Counted from the stretch's first letter, positions 1 through 10,903 are shown. The stretch is 15,000 nt of DNA from Actinidia chinensis (GCA_009663005.1 VIGQ01000924.1:1-15000), one strand, 5' to 3'. Notes: generated by a model not told the origin, from the letters alone. Numbers and translations: made by a program.

Positions 1-129
1 GCCACTAATACCCAAAAAAAAAATTAATAAACATTCGCTGAAGATATAAAAGGCTTTTTTAACAAGTATCCTTAAAAAAATAATATTAAATTTGTATTGA
101 TTTTTCTTATTGTTTTTTTTTTAAACTAA

Positions 130-356
130 GATTACAAGATAAAAAAAATAACCTTTTAACCCTTCAAATTTAGTCAAGTTTTATGTTAGTTCTTATAGTT
201 TCCATCTTTCCATCTAAAAAACTAACACTGCTAGGCAAAATGGTTACATGCAACTGATCCTAAATTATAAGATTTATTATATTCAAATTGGAATTATAGT
301 GAAATTAATTCAAACTTGAAGGGGTAATAGTGCATTGACCCATTGTTTTGTAATCA
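130..356. repeat. weak inverted repeat, possible degraded MITE
   Basis: The left arm begins GATTACAAGA at about 130 and contains AACCCTTCAAATTTAG. The right arm, read on the minus strand from about 356, begins GATTACAAAA and contains ACCCCTTCAAGTTTG. Both arms have the same order of words but differ by substitutions and gaps. The arrangement fits an old non-autonomous DNA element of about 225 bp. No target-site duplication was found. Confidence 0.35.
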
Positions 357-1570
357 AAGTAAAAAAAAATATAACCTTATTTGGAAGATGATGATTTTCA
401 TTTTTCCCATTCCTTTATCTTTTAAAACGACCAGGCTGTTCTTTAAGGATTCCCTTTTCATTTTTTAATTTTGAATTGCATCATACAATCACGTATTTTA
501 GAATTTTAATTTTAAGTCTATGTTAATGATTTATATTATTCAATTATCAACTTCATCGATAATTTTAATATTATAAAAAATCACATTAATCACATCAGTC
601 GATCGATAACCCTTTATCATCAAAATAATATTATAATCCTGATTCATGTATGTTCGAACTTATTTATTAAATTATAAAATAATAGTAAATAGATATCGTT
701 TTGTATCCATTAACATAATTTTTATAGTATGGATTTTCACTAACGGAGTGCCTACAATATGACGTTTTTGATCATTAAAATGACAAAAAATGAAGTTTCA
801 AAATACTTAGACTGCACAATGTAATCCAAATCTTTGAACTTCAAAGATGTGTTATTTCTTTAATGCACTTTTTTCTTTTTATTATGGTAAAGTTACTCGA
901 ATATCTGTTTATATGTTAACGTAAGAGTATATAAAATGTTAATACCCCAGTGTTAAAAGTAAATTTATCGATAACACAAAAAAAACCTGTGCAATTAGAA
1001 GAAAAAAGATGAAAAATCATTATTTTTTGGAAAATGTATAGATATTTTTGAAAAATTAAATACTTAAATCTAAAAATAAGCACTGAACTTTGAATATTGA
1101 ATGTTCTGACTTAAAAACTTTTCTTAAAATACAATGCCAATAAATTTGATTCGTATATTCACAGTTAAATCTAAACCAATAAGTTGATGTAAGTGGTTTG
1201 AGTGTAGTGATGTGGCGGGCGAGGTAGTGACTTTGGTGTAATTATGGTTGTGGTAATGACAAAATGATGGTGAACGTGTGGTAGTTAGGGGTGATATAGT
1301 CAAGAGATGGAAATTGGATGGGTGTTATATGATAATAGAGATGGAAGTTAGTGGTCGTTGATATTGATGTAGAGGATGATGCTGTTTTAGTGGGTGGAGA
1401 CTGTGTATGGTGGAGGAGGCAAACGGGCGGCCGCATGACAGTGGTGGGTATGTAGTAGAGAGATGGTGATGGTAGGTGATGAGATGGTGATGGAGGAAAG
1501 CTAAGATGAGAATATTCTTTCCCCATATGAGTTTGGCTAAGCTCTTTTAGATTATTATAACTCAAAAAGT

Positions 1571-1590
1571 AAATAAATAAATAAATAAAT
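1571..1590. repeat. (AAAT)n microsatellite
   Basis: Five tandem AAAT units lie about 125 bp upstream of the putative CDC48 TATA box. This is a simple repeat with no further structure. Confidence 0.9.
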
Positions 1591-1715
1591 TATGTTGTCC
1601 TGCTTTTTTAATAAATATTTTCCTAGAAAGAAAAGGACAAACAGCAACTCAATGCGGCAACTTATTAAAACAATCGTTTCTTTCCCACCAAGAAACGGAG
1701 GCACTTCTCACTAAT

Positions 1716-1768
1716 TATAAATGCTCCACCCTTCCCTCTTTTCCCATTACTCTCTCTCTCTGTTCAAG
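1716..1768 (+). promoter_or_regulatory. CDC48 core promoter: TATA box and CT-rich leader
   Basis: A TATAAAT box at 1716-1722 is followed by a C/T-rich stretch. That stretch includes a (CT)n run at about 1750-1762, and an ATG follows at 1769. A TATA box roughly 30 bp before a pyrimidine-rich start region is a common plant promoter layout. It would give a very short 5' leader. Its position directly before the CDC48-like ATG supports the call; no transcript evidence is available. Confidence 0.5.
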
Positions 1769-1795
1769 ATGAGTAGCCATCGAATCATCCGCCTC
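1769..1795 (+). other. CDC48: CDC48 exon 1 (start codon exon)
   Basis: The ATG is followed by codons for Met-Ser-Ser-His. After that the sequence still resembles the family's Gln-Ala-Glu-Ser-Ser-Asp-Ser start, but about five bases are missing, which shifts the frame. The exon ends at a strong GTGAGT donor at 1796-1801. This start was chosen because it sits just below the TATA box and leads by splicing to the KGTK segment. Confidence 0.65.
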
Positions 1796-1951
1796 GTGAG
1801 TCCTCCCCTTACTAGATTTTGATGTATTGTATCTATATGTACTACTACTTGTTTAGTTTTTTTGCATGTCAATTTTGCTTCTTTTTTTGGGGGTCAATTG
1901 TTTAAATTTATCTTTGGTTTTGAGTTTTTGTGTTCTGAATTGGCTTTTGCG

Positions 1952-2119
1952 TAAGGGGACGAAGACGTACTTCATACTGCGATTCTGGAGGCGAAAGAAG
2001 TCCGCAAATCGGCTCGTTGTCACGAAGCAATCACGTGACACTCCGTGGTCGCTCTCCACTCCACCCCGATAACATGAGAAGCTTCAGATCTTCGCGGCGA
2101 CAAACAATTTTAAATCAAG
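1952..2119 (+). other. CDC48: CDC48 exon 2 (first half of N domain)
   Basis: This exon encodes, across several frames, KGTK, AILE, RKKSANRLVV, SVV.LHPDTMEKLQ.F and DTILIK of the N-terminal cofactor-binding domain. A one-base insertion separates AILE from RKKSANRLVV, and further indels follow LVV, including one that creates a TAA. The acceptor appears to have lost the A of GCAG, reading TTTTGCG, although an AG lies four bases further on. The donor is AAG|GTTTG at 2120. Confidence 0.85.
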
Positions 2120-4019
2120 GTTTGATTTATCTTTTGTTTGTTTTGATTTTTTGAATAGATGTGTGGATTTGTGTGGTATGTGGTTCTAGGGGTTGATTTT
2201 TGATTTGGGTTTAATTGATTGTGTTTATAGTTGTAGATACTTAGGGTTTTTGGGATTGAGGGGTCGTGCTGGATTTGATCTGATTTTGTAGAATTCTTGT
2301 TTGGGTGCTTGGTTGTGGTCCTTGGGACGAGGTTGCTGGATAAAAAAAAGTGGTGTGTAAAAGATTTATCTTTGGCGTTGTTTTGGATTACCTGAATAAA
2401 TGTGTGGATTTGTGGTGCATTGTGGTTTAGGATTGGTTTTGGATAGGGGGATTGGGTTTTGATGTATTTATAAGTGTTAGAAATAATTAGGGTTATGAAT
2501 TGATGGGTGATGCTGGATTCTTTTCTTATTTTGCGAATGCCTCTTTGGGTTTAGCATATGTATTTGAGTGTAAGAGATTCTGTTGCGTATGGAGGTAGTG
2601 CATAATGAAAAGACAAATTACACATGAATCATTTTAAGGGTAGTTACTATTTGAAAAAAATCATAGTAAGTATTACTCTAAAAATGTCCATTTTGAGCAA
2701 CTACCAATCTCATATGAACTTAAGTGGCAAACAACAGTACAATTTTTCAAAGCAGAAAATAATAAATTATCAATATGATTTTCAAATTGAGAAATAATCA
2801 ACTTCTAAATTATAGTATGGATAAGATTATCACTACACATGGATAACAAATAAGAAATTATCACAAATTTCTAAAGAGAAAATAGAAGTTTATCAACTAA
2901 TAAGAAATTCTCAAATATTTATTCCACATGATAAATAAGAGAAGTTCTCAAATAATTACTCCACGTGATAAATAAGAGAAATTCTCAAATATTTTACTTG
3001 TACAAATTGACATAAACATAATCAAATTCAATTGGATCAAATAATTGAGAAAATACCACATATAATCATTTATGCACCATTAGCCGAGAAATAATCAACT
3101 TCTAAATTGAACTAAATGACTTTTGTAAATCAAGTTTGGACCCTGGTTTTATGTGTATATAAGTTTTACTAATTTAGGAGTGGCGCAAAAATACTATTAT
3201 TTCTTATGAATAAAATCTTCTTTTTGCCGTTCATAAAAATTGAATATTGATAATTGATGATTGTTTTTCTATGCATTGTTTTTCATGGTAAAAAAATAGA
3301 TCAACATTAATGATACCTTCTATTGTTGTGAATTGATATTGATAACTCAAGTTCATAAAGGGTATTTCAAGTAGAATTCTTGTATTTGGATTTTAAATGG
3401 TATACAAGTTAGAAGTGGTTTTAAAAAATGCCTAGAGTTGGTATATTTGGATTGGATCGAAAACACCCAAAAGAAAATACCTTAAATTAAACAAATATAG
3501 TGGTTGGTAAGAGATCAAAACTTAAATTAAAAGCTTTACCTGTACTCTTTTTTCACTTATGATCTTACCAATGGAACTGACCGGAAATGTGTTATTCTTT
3601 TTTCTTTTTTAGATTCTGGAACTGGTCTTTGTAGTATATTCTTTTTTCTGTACCCAACCCACCCCACCCCGAAACGAATATAATTTCATATATAATCACA
3701 TAGACCTATACCCTCGTCAGTACAACTTCATGATGGAAGTAAACAAGTGAATGAACTTGGGTGAGTGATATTATTCAACATTAATGCGGATATAAGTTAT
3801 GAGCATAGCTTTGTTGAGCCAACATAATGGGAAATTTTGGAATTTAAAGCTTTCCACTATAAGGGCCCTTCCTCTCATTGATTTTGATTCTATTTTGTGT
3901 TGTGTGTGCATTAATTTGGGATTTTTTTTATTAGTTTCTATTCCGGTTGTCTTAAAGGATTGTGGAGCTCAGTGTCTTTGTTTAACTTTAAAACCTGGTT
4001 TTTCCTTTTGGTGCTCCAG
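2120..4019 (+). other. CDC48 intron 2 (1.9 kb, carries AT-rich subrepeats)
   Basis: This is a long first-domain intron bounded by GT at 2120 and CTCCAG at 4014-4019. Its first 500 bases are T/G-rich, as in plant leader introns. From about 2590 to 3180 the composition changes to A-rich, with internal direct repeats, suggesting an inserted element. The rest is AT-rich with no coding similarity that I recognise. Confidence 0.7.
2789..3108. repeat. AT-rich direct-repeat cluster inside intron 2
   Basis: An identical 23-bp segment beginning GAGAAATAATCAAC occurs at 2789-2811 and again at 3086-3108. Between the copies lie three tandem imperfect units of 35-37 bp, starting near 2901, 2936 and 2973. 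Each unit has the form TAAGA(GA)AATTCTCAAAT followed by a CACATG/CACGTG-like word. The pattern may be the interior of an inserted repeat element. No inverted termini were recognised. Confidence 0.6.
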
Positions 4020-4260
4020 GGCAAGAAAAGAAAGATACAACTGCCTTGCCCCTTCGGCTGATGACACCTGTGATGAACCAAAGATTAGGAATGAACAAGG
4101 TTTTAGATCTAACTTGAGGTAGACTTGGGGATGGGTTTCTTCTGGCACCAGTGTGGCCTGACGTCAGTATGGGAAGAGGTGCATATTCTTCCTGGTGGTG
4201 ACACTGTGAAGGGGTCACCGGAAATCTTTTTGATGCCTATCTGAAGCGTAATTTTCTAGA
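4020..4260 (+). other. CDC48: CDC48 exon 3 (second half of N domain)
   Basis: Starting at the CTCCAG acceptor, the sequence follows GKKRKDT, ADDTCDEPKIR, RSNLR, LGD, YGKR.HILP, TGNLFDAYLK and FL of the CDC48 N domain. It switches frame several times, for example one G lost in GKKRKDT and one A gained after KIR. A TAG follows SNLR because of a one-base loss. The 241-bp length nearly equals the expected 243. The donor site reads CTAGATCT and has no GT at the expected place. Confidence 0.88.
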
Positions 4261-5367
4261 TCTCTTAAAAAGTGTGTTTTGTTTTATCGCTGCTGCTGAA
4301 ACAGTTTTGCAGTTTTAATCTGCATGAATGGCTTCTATCCCTCTTATTGCATCATCAAACTTTCATATCTTTCAAATTTGACCATGGAAGATTTGCTCGA
4401 CAGAAATATGCATATAATTTACTATTTTTTAGTTGAATTTATGTTAATACTAGATGATTGGAAATCAATGTTGTTTGCAACATAATGTACCTATGCTGCC
4501 CCGTCATCTACGTTTGCCCACAAACCCTGTAACAATGCAGTGGCGTCAACGCGTTCCACATGTGCGGTTTATTGCTTCATCATATGAAATGCTGCCATAT
4601 GTGTGCAGTTCCAATTTTGTGTGATGCTGTCTTGTTAATCTGGTTTACTTACTTTCAATATAATCTCCGTGAGAATCAACAATTTAAGGCAGATAACCTT
4701 GAAAAATTTTTCTGCTAGCCCACTTTACTTACTTCTTGTTTGGTACAACCCATCTATCTCCTTGGTATCGGTACTGGGGTGTAACTGTACAAAAACCTAC
4801 TAAAAATACTCAAACCAGTCGCTTCCACACAACACCGGGGGGTGCTAGGGGGGGGGGGGTGGGTTGTGTGTGAGTGCGTACCTCCAGCTATTAAGCACAT
4901 GAAGGACTTTTTTGTCCGTTGGTAGAATAGTGAAAAGACCACCTCTTACTAACTTCCTTGGCCCCACAAGGTCAGTGCTGTCTTCTGTTTGTCTTTCTCT
5001 CTTGATGCATCTTTACGCTATTGATTTAACATGGTTGCTATCTGTATTACCCGCCTTTAACACCCTTCTATGTTGTGTCATAATTTTGATGTCTGTTAGA
5101 GTTTAGATCATTTGGTGTAATTGTTAATGAAAATCCTCCCTTGTAAGCTGTCTGTTGAGCTAAACTTATTGTCGAGCTCTAAGAATGGAAAACTCTTCCT
5201 TCCCAAGTAAAATTTCATAAACGGGTGGTTAGTCGTCTCTCTCCCTCTCCCTCTCCCTCTCCCTCTCCCTCTCCTCGTCATCACCCCGTCCATTCATCTT
5301 CCTGCATTCTTGGGTGCTATCTGTAGCGTACTTATCTCGTTTTTTTAAATGTCTGCACTTATTCCTG
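4261..5367 (+). other. CDC48 intron 3
   Basis: This 1.1-kb non-coding stretch separates the N-domain exon from the D1 exon. It contains a G-run at about 4849-4858 and a CTCCCT hexanucleotide repeat near its 3' end. Its acceptor reads CTTATTCCTGG rather than ending in AG, so the 3' splice site is damaged or lies a few bases away. Confidence 0.65.
5236..5275. repeat. (CTCCCT)n hexanucleotide microsatellite
   Basis: About six to seven CTCCCT units sit in the 3' part of intron 3. On the minus strand they read as Arg-Glu or Arg-Gly repeats, which is only a translation of the microsatellite. Confidence 0.92.
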
Positions 5368-6136
<769 letters not shown>

Positions 6137-6230
6137 GTCATGAAACAAGAAAAATATGATTTTAGGTGCATTATTTTTTCCATTTTCAGAATAATTGGTG
6201 ACCTCCTCTGACCTGGGTCCATTTGGGCAT

Positions 6231-6442
6231 GTTGACATGGAAACGAATTTGCGAGGACACCTGGTTCTGTTGTGTGTCTGGCGGCCCTGTGCACTGAGGC
6301 TGCACTTCATGTCATCAGAGGAAGATGGACCGTTATTGACTTGGAGATGATCCATAGATCAGAGAACCAACTCCATGGCTGTTCAAATGAGCACTTCCAG
6401 ACCGCTCTTGGGAACCACAATCCTGCTGCTCTGCGTGAAACT
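6231..6442 (+). other. CDC48: CDC48 exon 5 (D1 helical subdomain)
   Basis: The exon encodes remnants of VDMERI, then LAALCTEAAL, VIDLE, NEHFQTALG and ALRET, the small helical part of D1 and the D1-D2 approach. Small indels disrupt the start and the stretch after DLE. The acceptor reads CAT|GTTGAC where CAG would be expected, so it is probably a single substitution. The donor GTAATAG at 6443 is intact. Length is 212 bp against about 222 expected. Confidence 0.85.
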
Positions 6443-6550
6443 GTAATAGAGTTTTGTCATTTTTAATGGCCCAAACTTTTCATGTTTCTTCCTTTCGATA
6501 TTTTTATTTTTTGGTTCTTTGGGTCCTAATATGGATGTTTTCTTGAGCAG

Positions 6551-6620
6551 GTTGTTGAAGTGCCCATGTCAGTTGGAGGATATTGGAGGCCTTGAGAATG
6601 TTACGAGGGAGCTTCAAGAG
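6551..6620 (+). other. CDC48: CDC48 exon 6 (D1-D2 linker)
   Basis: This short exon is bounded by a textbook TTGAGCAG acceptor and a GAG|GTACAT donor. It encodes VVEVP, then, after a small deletion, LEDIGGLENVTRELQE, the conserved start of the D2 module. It is 70 bp, two short of the expected 72, so the loss itself breaks the frame. Confidence 0.88.
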
Positions 6621-6702
6621 GTACATAGGTATTTTTTCCTTGAACTTTTGGACTTTTCCCGACTTAACTATTTGATAATGCTTTCTGTCTTGTGTCATGT
6701 AG

Positions 6703-6990
6703 ACCGTTCATATCCCGTCGAGCATAACCTGAGAAGTCGAGAAGTTTGGTAAATGGGTCGCCCGGAAGGAGTTCTTTTTATGGACCACGCTGGTGTGGAA
6801 AACATTTGCTGGCCAGCTATTGCAACTGAATGTCACGCGAAACATCATTAGTGTCAAGGTCCCGAATTGCCTTACCATGTGTTTTGGAGAAAGTGAGGCT
6901 AATGTCCGAAAATATTTGACAATAATGCTCGTCAATCTGCCCCATTGTTTCCTCTTCTTTGATGAAACTTGAACTCAATTGCCTACCCAG
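6703..6990 (+). other. CDC48: CDC48 exon 7 (D2 ATPase, Walker A to Walker B)
   Basis: From the CATGTAG acceptor the exon follows TVQYPVEHPEKFEKFG in fragments. Next comes a damaged Walker A at 6782-6805, reading GPRWCGK before a frame change, where the family has GPPGCGKT. Then come LTMCFGESEANVR and the Walker B core LFFDE. The D2 pore tryptophan of the family's MWFG motif is read here as cysteine (TGT). A TGA follows FDET. The exon ends in CAG at 6990 with a GT donor at 6991. Confidence 0.87.
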
Positions 6991-7084
6991 GTTGGTTTGT
7001 TTGATTTGTATGGAATTACTGTCACAATATTTGTATTGTTGTGGTGGCTTATACTGTTCCCACTGTTTCCACTAGCGGACACAG

Positions 7085-7436
7085 AGAGGGGAAGCATCGT
7101 GGAGATGCTGGCGGTGCTGCTGACAGTGTTTTGAATCACTTCTTACTGAAATGGATGGGATGGCCGCCAAAGAAGAACGGTTTTTCATTATTGGGGCCAC
7201 CAACAGGACCTTGATAATAATGACCCCCTGCCTTTGCGCCCTGGCCGTCTTGATCACTAATTACATCCTCTGCCTATGAGGATTCTCGCCATCAGATTTT
7301 CAAGGCCTGTCTGATGAATCTCTGTTTCCAAGATGTGGATCTCGAGCTCTTGCCAGTACACTCAGGGCTTCAGTGTGCTGATATTACCTAAATATTCCAA
7401 CGTTCTGCAAATACCCATAGAGAGAATATTGAGAAA
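7085..7436 (+). other. CDC48: CDC48 exon 8 (second half of D2 ATPase)
   Basis: The exon shows AGGAADRVL remnants, LLTEMDGMAAK, sensor-1 FIIGATNR, LRPGRLD with the arginine-finger region, IFKACL, DVDL, then FSGADIT and REN.EK. Frame changes occur between most of these. Two acceptors are possible: CAG at 7082-7084, which fits the protein alignment, or CTAG at 7072-7075, which has the better pyrimidine tract and would start the exon at 7076. The donor GTGAGT at 7437 is perfect. Confidence 0.85.
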
Positions 7437-8292
7437 GTGAGTTTCTGAACTTCTCTAATTTTCCCCTCCCCCTGATCGCACTCACACTATAAGTTTTGTA
7501 TTCGTTAGCTTGTGTGATACAAAAATCATTGGATAGAATCATCTTGAAAACATGCTTACATCCTCATTACAAACTCTCCCACTTGACTGAAGTGGGTCAT
7601 TCTGGGGGCATTCAGTCATAATAGTTTTGTGTTAATATAGTGACTTCTGAACTCGCGTTAGCAATGGGGTTACAACACCATTAGTAGCACACGGCACTGT
7701 TGTTATCCCCCAGTATGGATACCTGCTATTCTACTCTGACATGACCTGCCATCAGCATCGTTACTAAACAAATATACAATACATGATATTAAGCATTATA
7801 ACTCAGTTGTTGGATGATATCTATAGCAGGGCTATTAGATTAGTTATTTTGCTCTGAATTCAATGGACACCCCCTCTTAAGATTCTTAACAGACAATCAT
7901 CTATTTTCGGAATCACTTTAATGATTTTGTGCTTTGATCTATTGGGGTGGAATTCATTAATTGAACATTTGTAGAGGAGGTAGAGAAGAGGAAGAGAATT
8001 GAGTAATGCGCTTGCCTGTCCTAGTGTTTCCTCTTTGATCTAAGACTTCTTTAGCTTGTTAGCTTTTCTGTCGTCCAGTTGGTGCATTGTTTTTTCTGAT
8101 GGGATCTGGAAAGGGCACCTTTACCTGTATTCTAATTAGCATTTTAAAATCAGGCTGGCCAGTGTAAAGTGAAAGTTTTTGTTAACAAAATCTTTTATTT
8201 GAAATTAAGTTATTTTTAAAGGAATGCAATCTTGCACTCTTGATTTGATTTTGACCATTTTGTATATTAAGGCTTATAATTGTTGTTCACAT
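7437..8292 (+). other. CDC48 intron 8
   Basis: This 856-bp AT-rich stretch starts with GTGAGT and has no coding similarity that I can see. The expected acceptor TTCACAG is read as TTCACAT just before exon 9, a probable one-base change that would abolish the 3' splice site. Confidence 0.65.
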
Positions 8293-8585
8293 GATATGAG
8301 AGGGAAGGAGGAGAGGGAACAACAACCCCGAGGCTATTGAGGAGGACGTCGATGATGAGGTGGCGGAGAACGGCTGGCCATTTTGAGGAATCATGAAGTC
8401 GCTCGAAGGAGTGTGAGCGACGCTGACATTCGTAAGTACCGAGGCATGTTGCCTCAAACCATTGCAGCAGTCAAGAGGATTTGGGTCCGAATTCCGATTC
8501 TCAGAGACGTTGCAGGGTCCCTGCAACTGATCTGACCCATTTGCCGTGCCTCTACGGAGTGACGAAAGATGACCTCTATAGTTAG
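8293..8585 (+). other. CDC48: CDC48 exon 9 (acidic C-terminal tail and stop)
   Basis: The exon encodes an acidic stretch (NPEA, EEDVDDEVAE), GHFEES, MK.ARRSVSDADIRKY, LQQSRGFGSEFRFSET, then DPF and DDLYS, with TAG at 8583-8585. The last residues are the conserved tail that binds PUB/PUL-type cofactors in the family. Single-base indels occur after NPEA, in FEESMK, after RKY and near the end. The long minus-strand frame over this exon is only its antisense shadow. Confidence 0.9.
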
Positions 8586-9034
8586 GTTTCTCTCCTGCGT
8601 TTTTCTCTCTAATTATTTTGTGTAATTTTTTCTTCTCCAATTTTGGGGTTCGTACTGCCTTCCGGCTTTACGTTTTTGAAACAGAGTATTATTAATGAAT
8701 GTAAAGTTTGGAAACTCCAAGGGATTAGTTTTAGTTTTATTTTTACTCATTTTTCTTAGTTTTGCAATTTCAATAATTTGATGACTTTATGCTTTTGGAA
8801 TGCTGCTAAGGCTTTCTTTGGGGTGTTTAATTTTGCCTGGTATGTTGATTGGATGATATCCGCATCCTATTTTTTCTAATGATAATGGTAGGAGTTCAGT
8901 CTTTCTAAACTTCTCAGATTTGATGCTGTATAGCAAAGATGTGTTGAAACCATTTTGCTATTCAATTGGGATCATGCCACAGACGGACTTTGGTCTTAAC
9001 ACATCCAGATCCCACTGCCACTGGGTATAACTTG
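8586..9034 (+). other. probable CDC48 3' UTR and downstream spacer
   Basis: The T-rich sequence directly after the stop resembles a plant 3' UTR. An AATGAA word at 8694-8699 lies in an AT-rich context and could serve as a near-upstream polyadenylation element. No downstream gene is visible before the repeat element that begins at about 9035. Confidence 0.45.
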
Positions 9035-9692
9035 GTAGGTTAATTACTACTTGGCCCCCTAAACTATCACTGGTTTCACTTAACCCCTTAAAACTAAAGC
9101 CAAAAATCTTGTCCCCTTCAACTATTTAAAAGGTTGACGCAGACCGCTTCCCGTTAATTGCACAGAAAGTGTTAAAGCAGTGTGTGTGTTGTGTTGCAGG
9201 CCATCTCTCCCTCTTTCCCCTCCATTTTTCCCAACCCTTCCCAGGGGTTTATTAGATGCAACCATAGCTTTGCACGCACCATTTCCCAATCAAGCCCAAA
9301 CTACCACTTGTCTGTTGTTCTTAGGGTCCTAAATGCCCCATTAAGAAAAATCCCACATAGGGCGTAAGAGCCCCATTAAGGACATCCTACACGAGAGAGG
9401 AGAGAGAGAGAGAGTTTAGTGATGGTAAATGTTTTGCTAACCACCCACCTCCCCACCCCTTCCTTCCCACCAAAAATTTTAAATATTGTAATTCACAGTT
9501 AAATGGTGTGACAAATCTCTCCTTTATACGACACAGTTAAATGCTGGTCAAATCCATAATTTGGTATTTTCATTTAATACCATGGGGACCATTCAACTTT
9601 ATAGTTGAAGGGGTAAGTTGCCTTGGCTTGAGTCAAGGGGGGTAAATGAAAACAGTGAATAGTTTTAGGGAATGTCTTGTAATCAACCCTAC
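9035..9692. mobile_element. non-autonomous element with ~100-bp imperfect terminal inverted repeats
   Basis: The left arm begins GTAGGTTAATTACTACTTGG and runs on through CCCTAAACTATCACTGGTTT and CCCCTTCAACTAT. The minus-strand reading from 9692 gives GTAGGGTTGATTACAAGACA, then CCCTAAAACTATTCACTGTT and CCCCTTCAACTAT. The two agree for about 85-100 bp with scattered changes. The interior is non-coding, C/T-rich, with CACAGTTAAATG twice (near 9494 and 9532). No clear target duplication was found, so the exact ends and superfamily are open. Confidence 0.7.
9391..9415. repeat. (GA)n microsatellite
   Basis: A GAGAGAGG/(GA)n run lies inside the inverted-repeat element that starts at about 9035. It is a simple sequence repeat. 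Confidence 0.85.
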
Positions 9693-10400
9693 TCAGTGAA
9701 GCCAGAGGTATTTGAAGTTTTATACTAATAGAGTAGTATTCGAAGAGCATGCTGCTTGTACTTGATGTCGGTTCTGGCTTAATTAACGGATGTGAGTGAG
9801 TGTTCTTAACCAGTTTATATGGCGATTGTGCAATTTTTCGTGTTTGGCGGGTTTCATCCATCACATCACCATCGGCCTTGGGACACAAGTTATGCGATCA
9901 TTTTACCATTCAAAACCAGAGTTCATCACAAAGGCTTATTTGTATTAGGATTTGTCAAATATCTGGAATTTGCTAGGAAAAGTTTTGGGTACGTATTATG
10001 TTAATTATTGTGGTATATGTTTCAAACAATTATGGAAATAAAGCAACTAGATTTTGGGTTAGTTATGGTTATTCGATATAAATAACCTAAATTCAAATCT
10101 TTTAGTTAAGTGTTCTTTATTTTTGCATGGCTGGGTTTCTTATTTTTATGTGATTTAAAATCTAATAATTATGAAGAATTAGATTTGAAATTAACTACGA
10201 AAAATGATTAAAAACAAATGAAGCAATAATACGTATGTAATGTAGAGGATACATATATTGAGTATCAACAAACTTTTTATGGATTGGTAACGGCCAGAGT
10301 AACAAAATTACTAGGTTAGAATGGTGCATAGGCAATTTGACCGGGTAAGTAACGGCCACCAATCACCTAGCAGTGTGAATTAATAATAAAATCGTTGAGA
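9693..10400. other. intergenic DNA, no feature recognised
   Basis: The sequence is AT-rich with short open frames only; the longest on the + strand is about 60 codons and shows no familiar motif. I see no RNA gene, repeat or conserved block here. Confidence 0.6.
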
Positions 10401-10404
10401 CAAG

Positions 10405-10560
10405 CACCACGCAGAGGCCGATCCAATGAAGGCCCAGGGGTCAGCTGTGCCCCCCTCAAGTTTGGGAAACATTTTTTTTGCCTATAATTTTAGAAAAAAA
10501 AATTCAACTGTGCCCCCCCTCAAAATTATAATTGCCCCCTTCAGAAAATTTTTTTTTTAA
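10405..10560. mobile_element. possible fragment of a hAT-like element
   Basis: The segment begins CAGAGGCCGATCCAATG, close to the CAGAGGCGGATCCA-type ends of many plant hAT elements. It is followed by the C-run and poly-T words typical of such termini, with GTGCCCCCCCTCAA-like blocks near 10448 and 10510 and a related GCCCCCTTC block near 10535. I cannot find a matching opposite end, so it may be truncated by the two inverted-repeat elements that follow. Confidence 0.35.
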
Positions 10561-10689
10561 CGGTTGTCACCTGAAGTTTTCCTGCTCCCCACTGGCACAC
10601 GTAAGCATTTCCAGACTAGTATGTTTACGGTTGACGGAAGGCATTAGAATTTTGAGCAACCAAACCAAACAAGGCATTGGGATTGGAAA

Positions 10690-10893
10690 GGCTACAGTGA
10701 CTGAAGATGATATCGAGGGAACCAAAAACGACATCGTTTTAGTGCAAAACTACTAAAACGACGTCGTTTTGATTTTTTAAACATTTGAAACTTTTAGTTG
10801 AATGATATCATTTTGATTATTTTGCACCAAAACAACATCGTTTTTAGTGTCATCGATAACATCTTCGATCACACCTTCAGTCATTGTAGCCTT
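10690..10893. repeat. ~200-bp imperfect palindrome (foldback element)
   Basis: The left arm, 10690 to about 10772, reads GGCTACAGTGACTGAAG, then AAAAACGACATCGTTTTAGT. The right arm, about 10800-10893 on the minus strand, reads GGCTACAATGACTGAAGG, then AAAAACGATGTTGTTTTGGT. The loop is short. A perfect 16-bp palindrome built on GACGTC lies at 10755-10770. The two arms together resemble a MITE or foldback element; no target duplication was identified. It directly adjoins another inverted-repeat element. Confidence 0.75.
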
Positions 10894-10903
10894 CTTATTG
10901 GGA

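Larger units (their letters stand above)
1..1700. other. AT-rich intergenic DNA upstream of CDC48
   Basis: No gene is supported here. The stretch is strongly AT-rich, with many A and T runs and stops in all frames. From about 1200 to 1510 the + strand becomes purine/GT-rich, with repeated GGTGATGG-like words. On the minus strand this gives an open frame made mostly of Ser, Thr, Pro, His and Tyr, which looks like low-complexity read-through rather than protein. The last part, about 1640-1715, leads into the CDC48 promoter. Confidence 0.7.

Noticed and set aside
1242..1565. 107-codon minus-strand open frame rich in Ser, Thr, Pro, His and Tyr
   Set aside because: It is a translation of a low-complexity GATG/GGT-rich tract, with no domain and an unlikely composition.
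8287..8640. 117-codon minus-strand open frame
   Set aside because: It is the antisense of CDC48 exon 9 and the start of the 3' UTR; the + strand reading carries the conserved SVSDADIRKY and DDLYS motifs.
9819..10004. 61-codon + strand open frame
   Set aside because: It is short, in unique AT-rich DNA, with no motif and no start or splice context.
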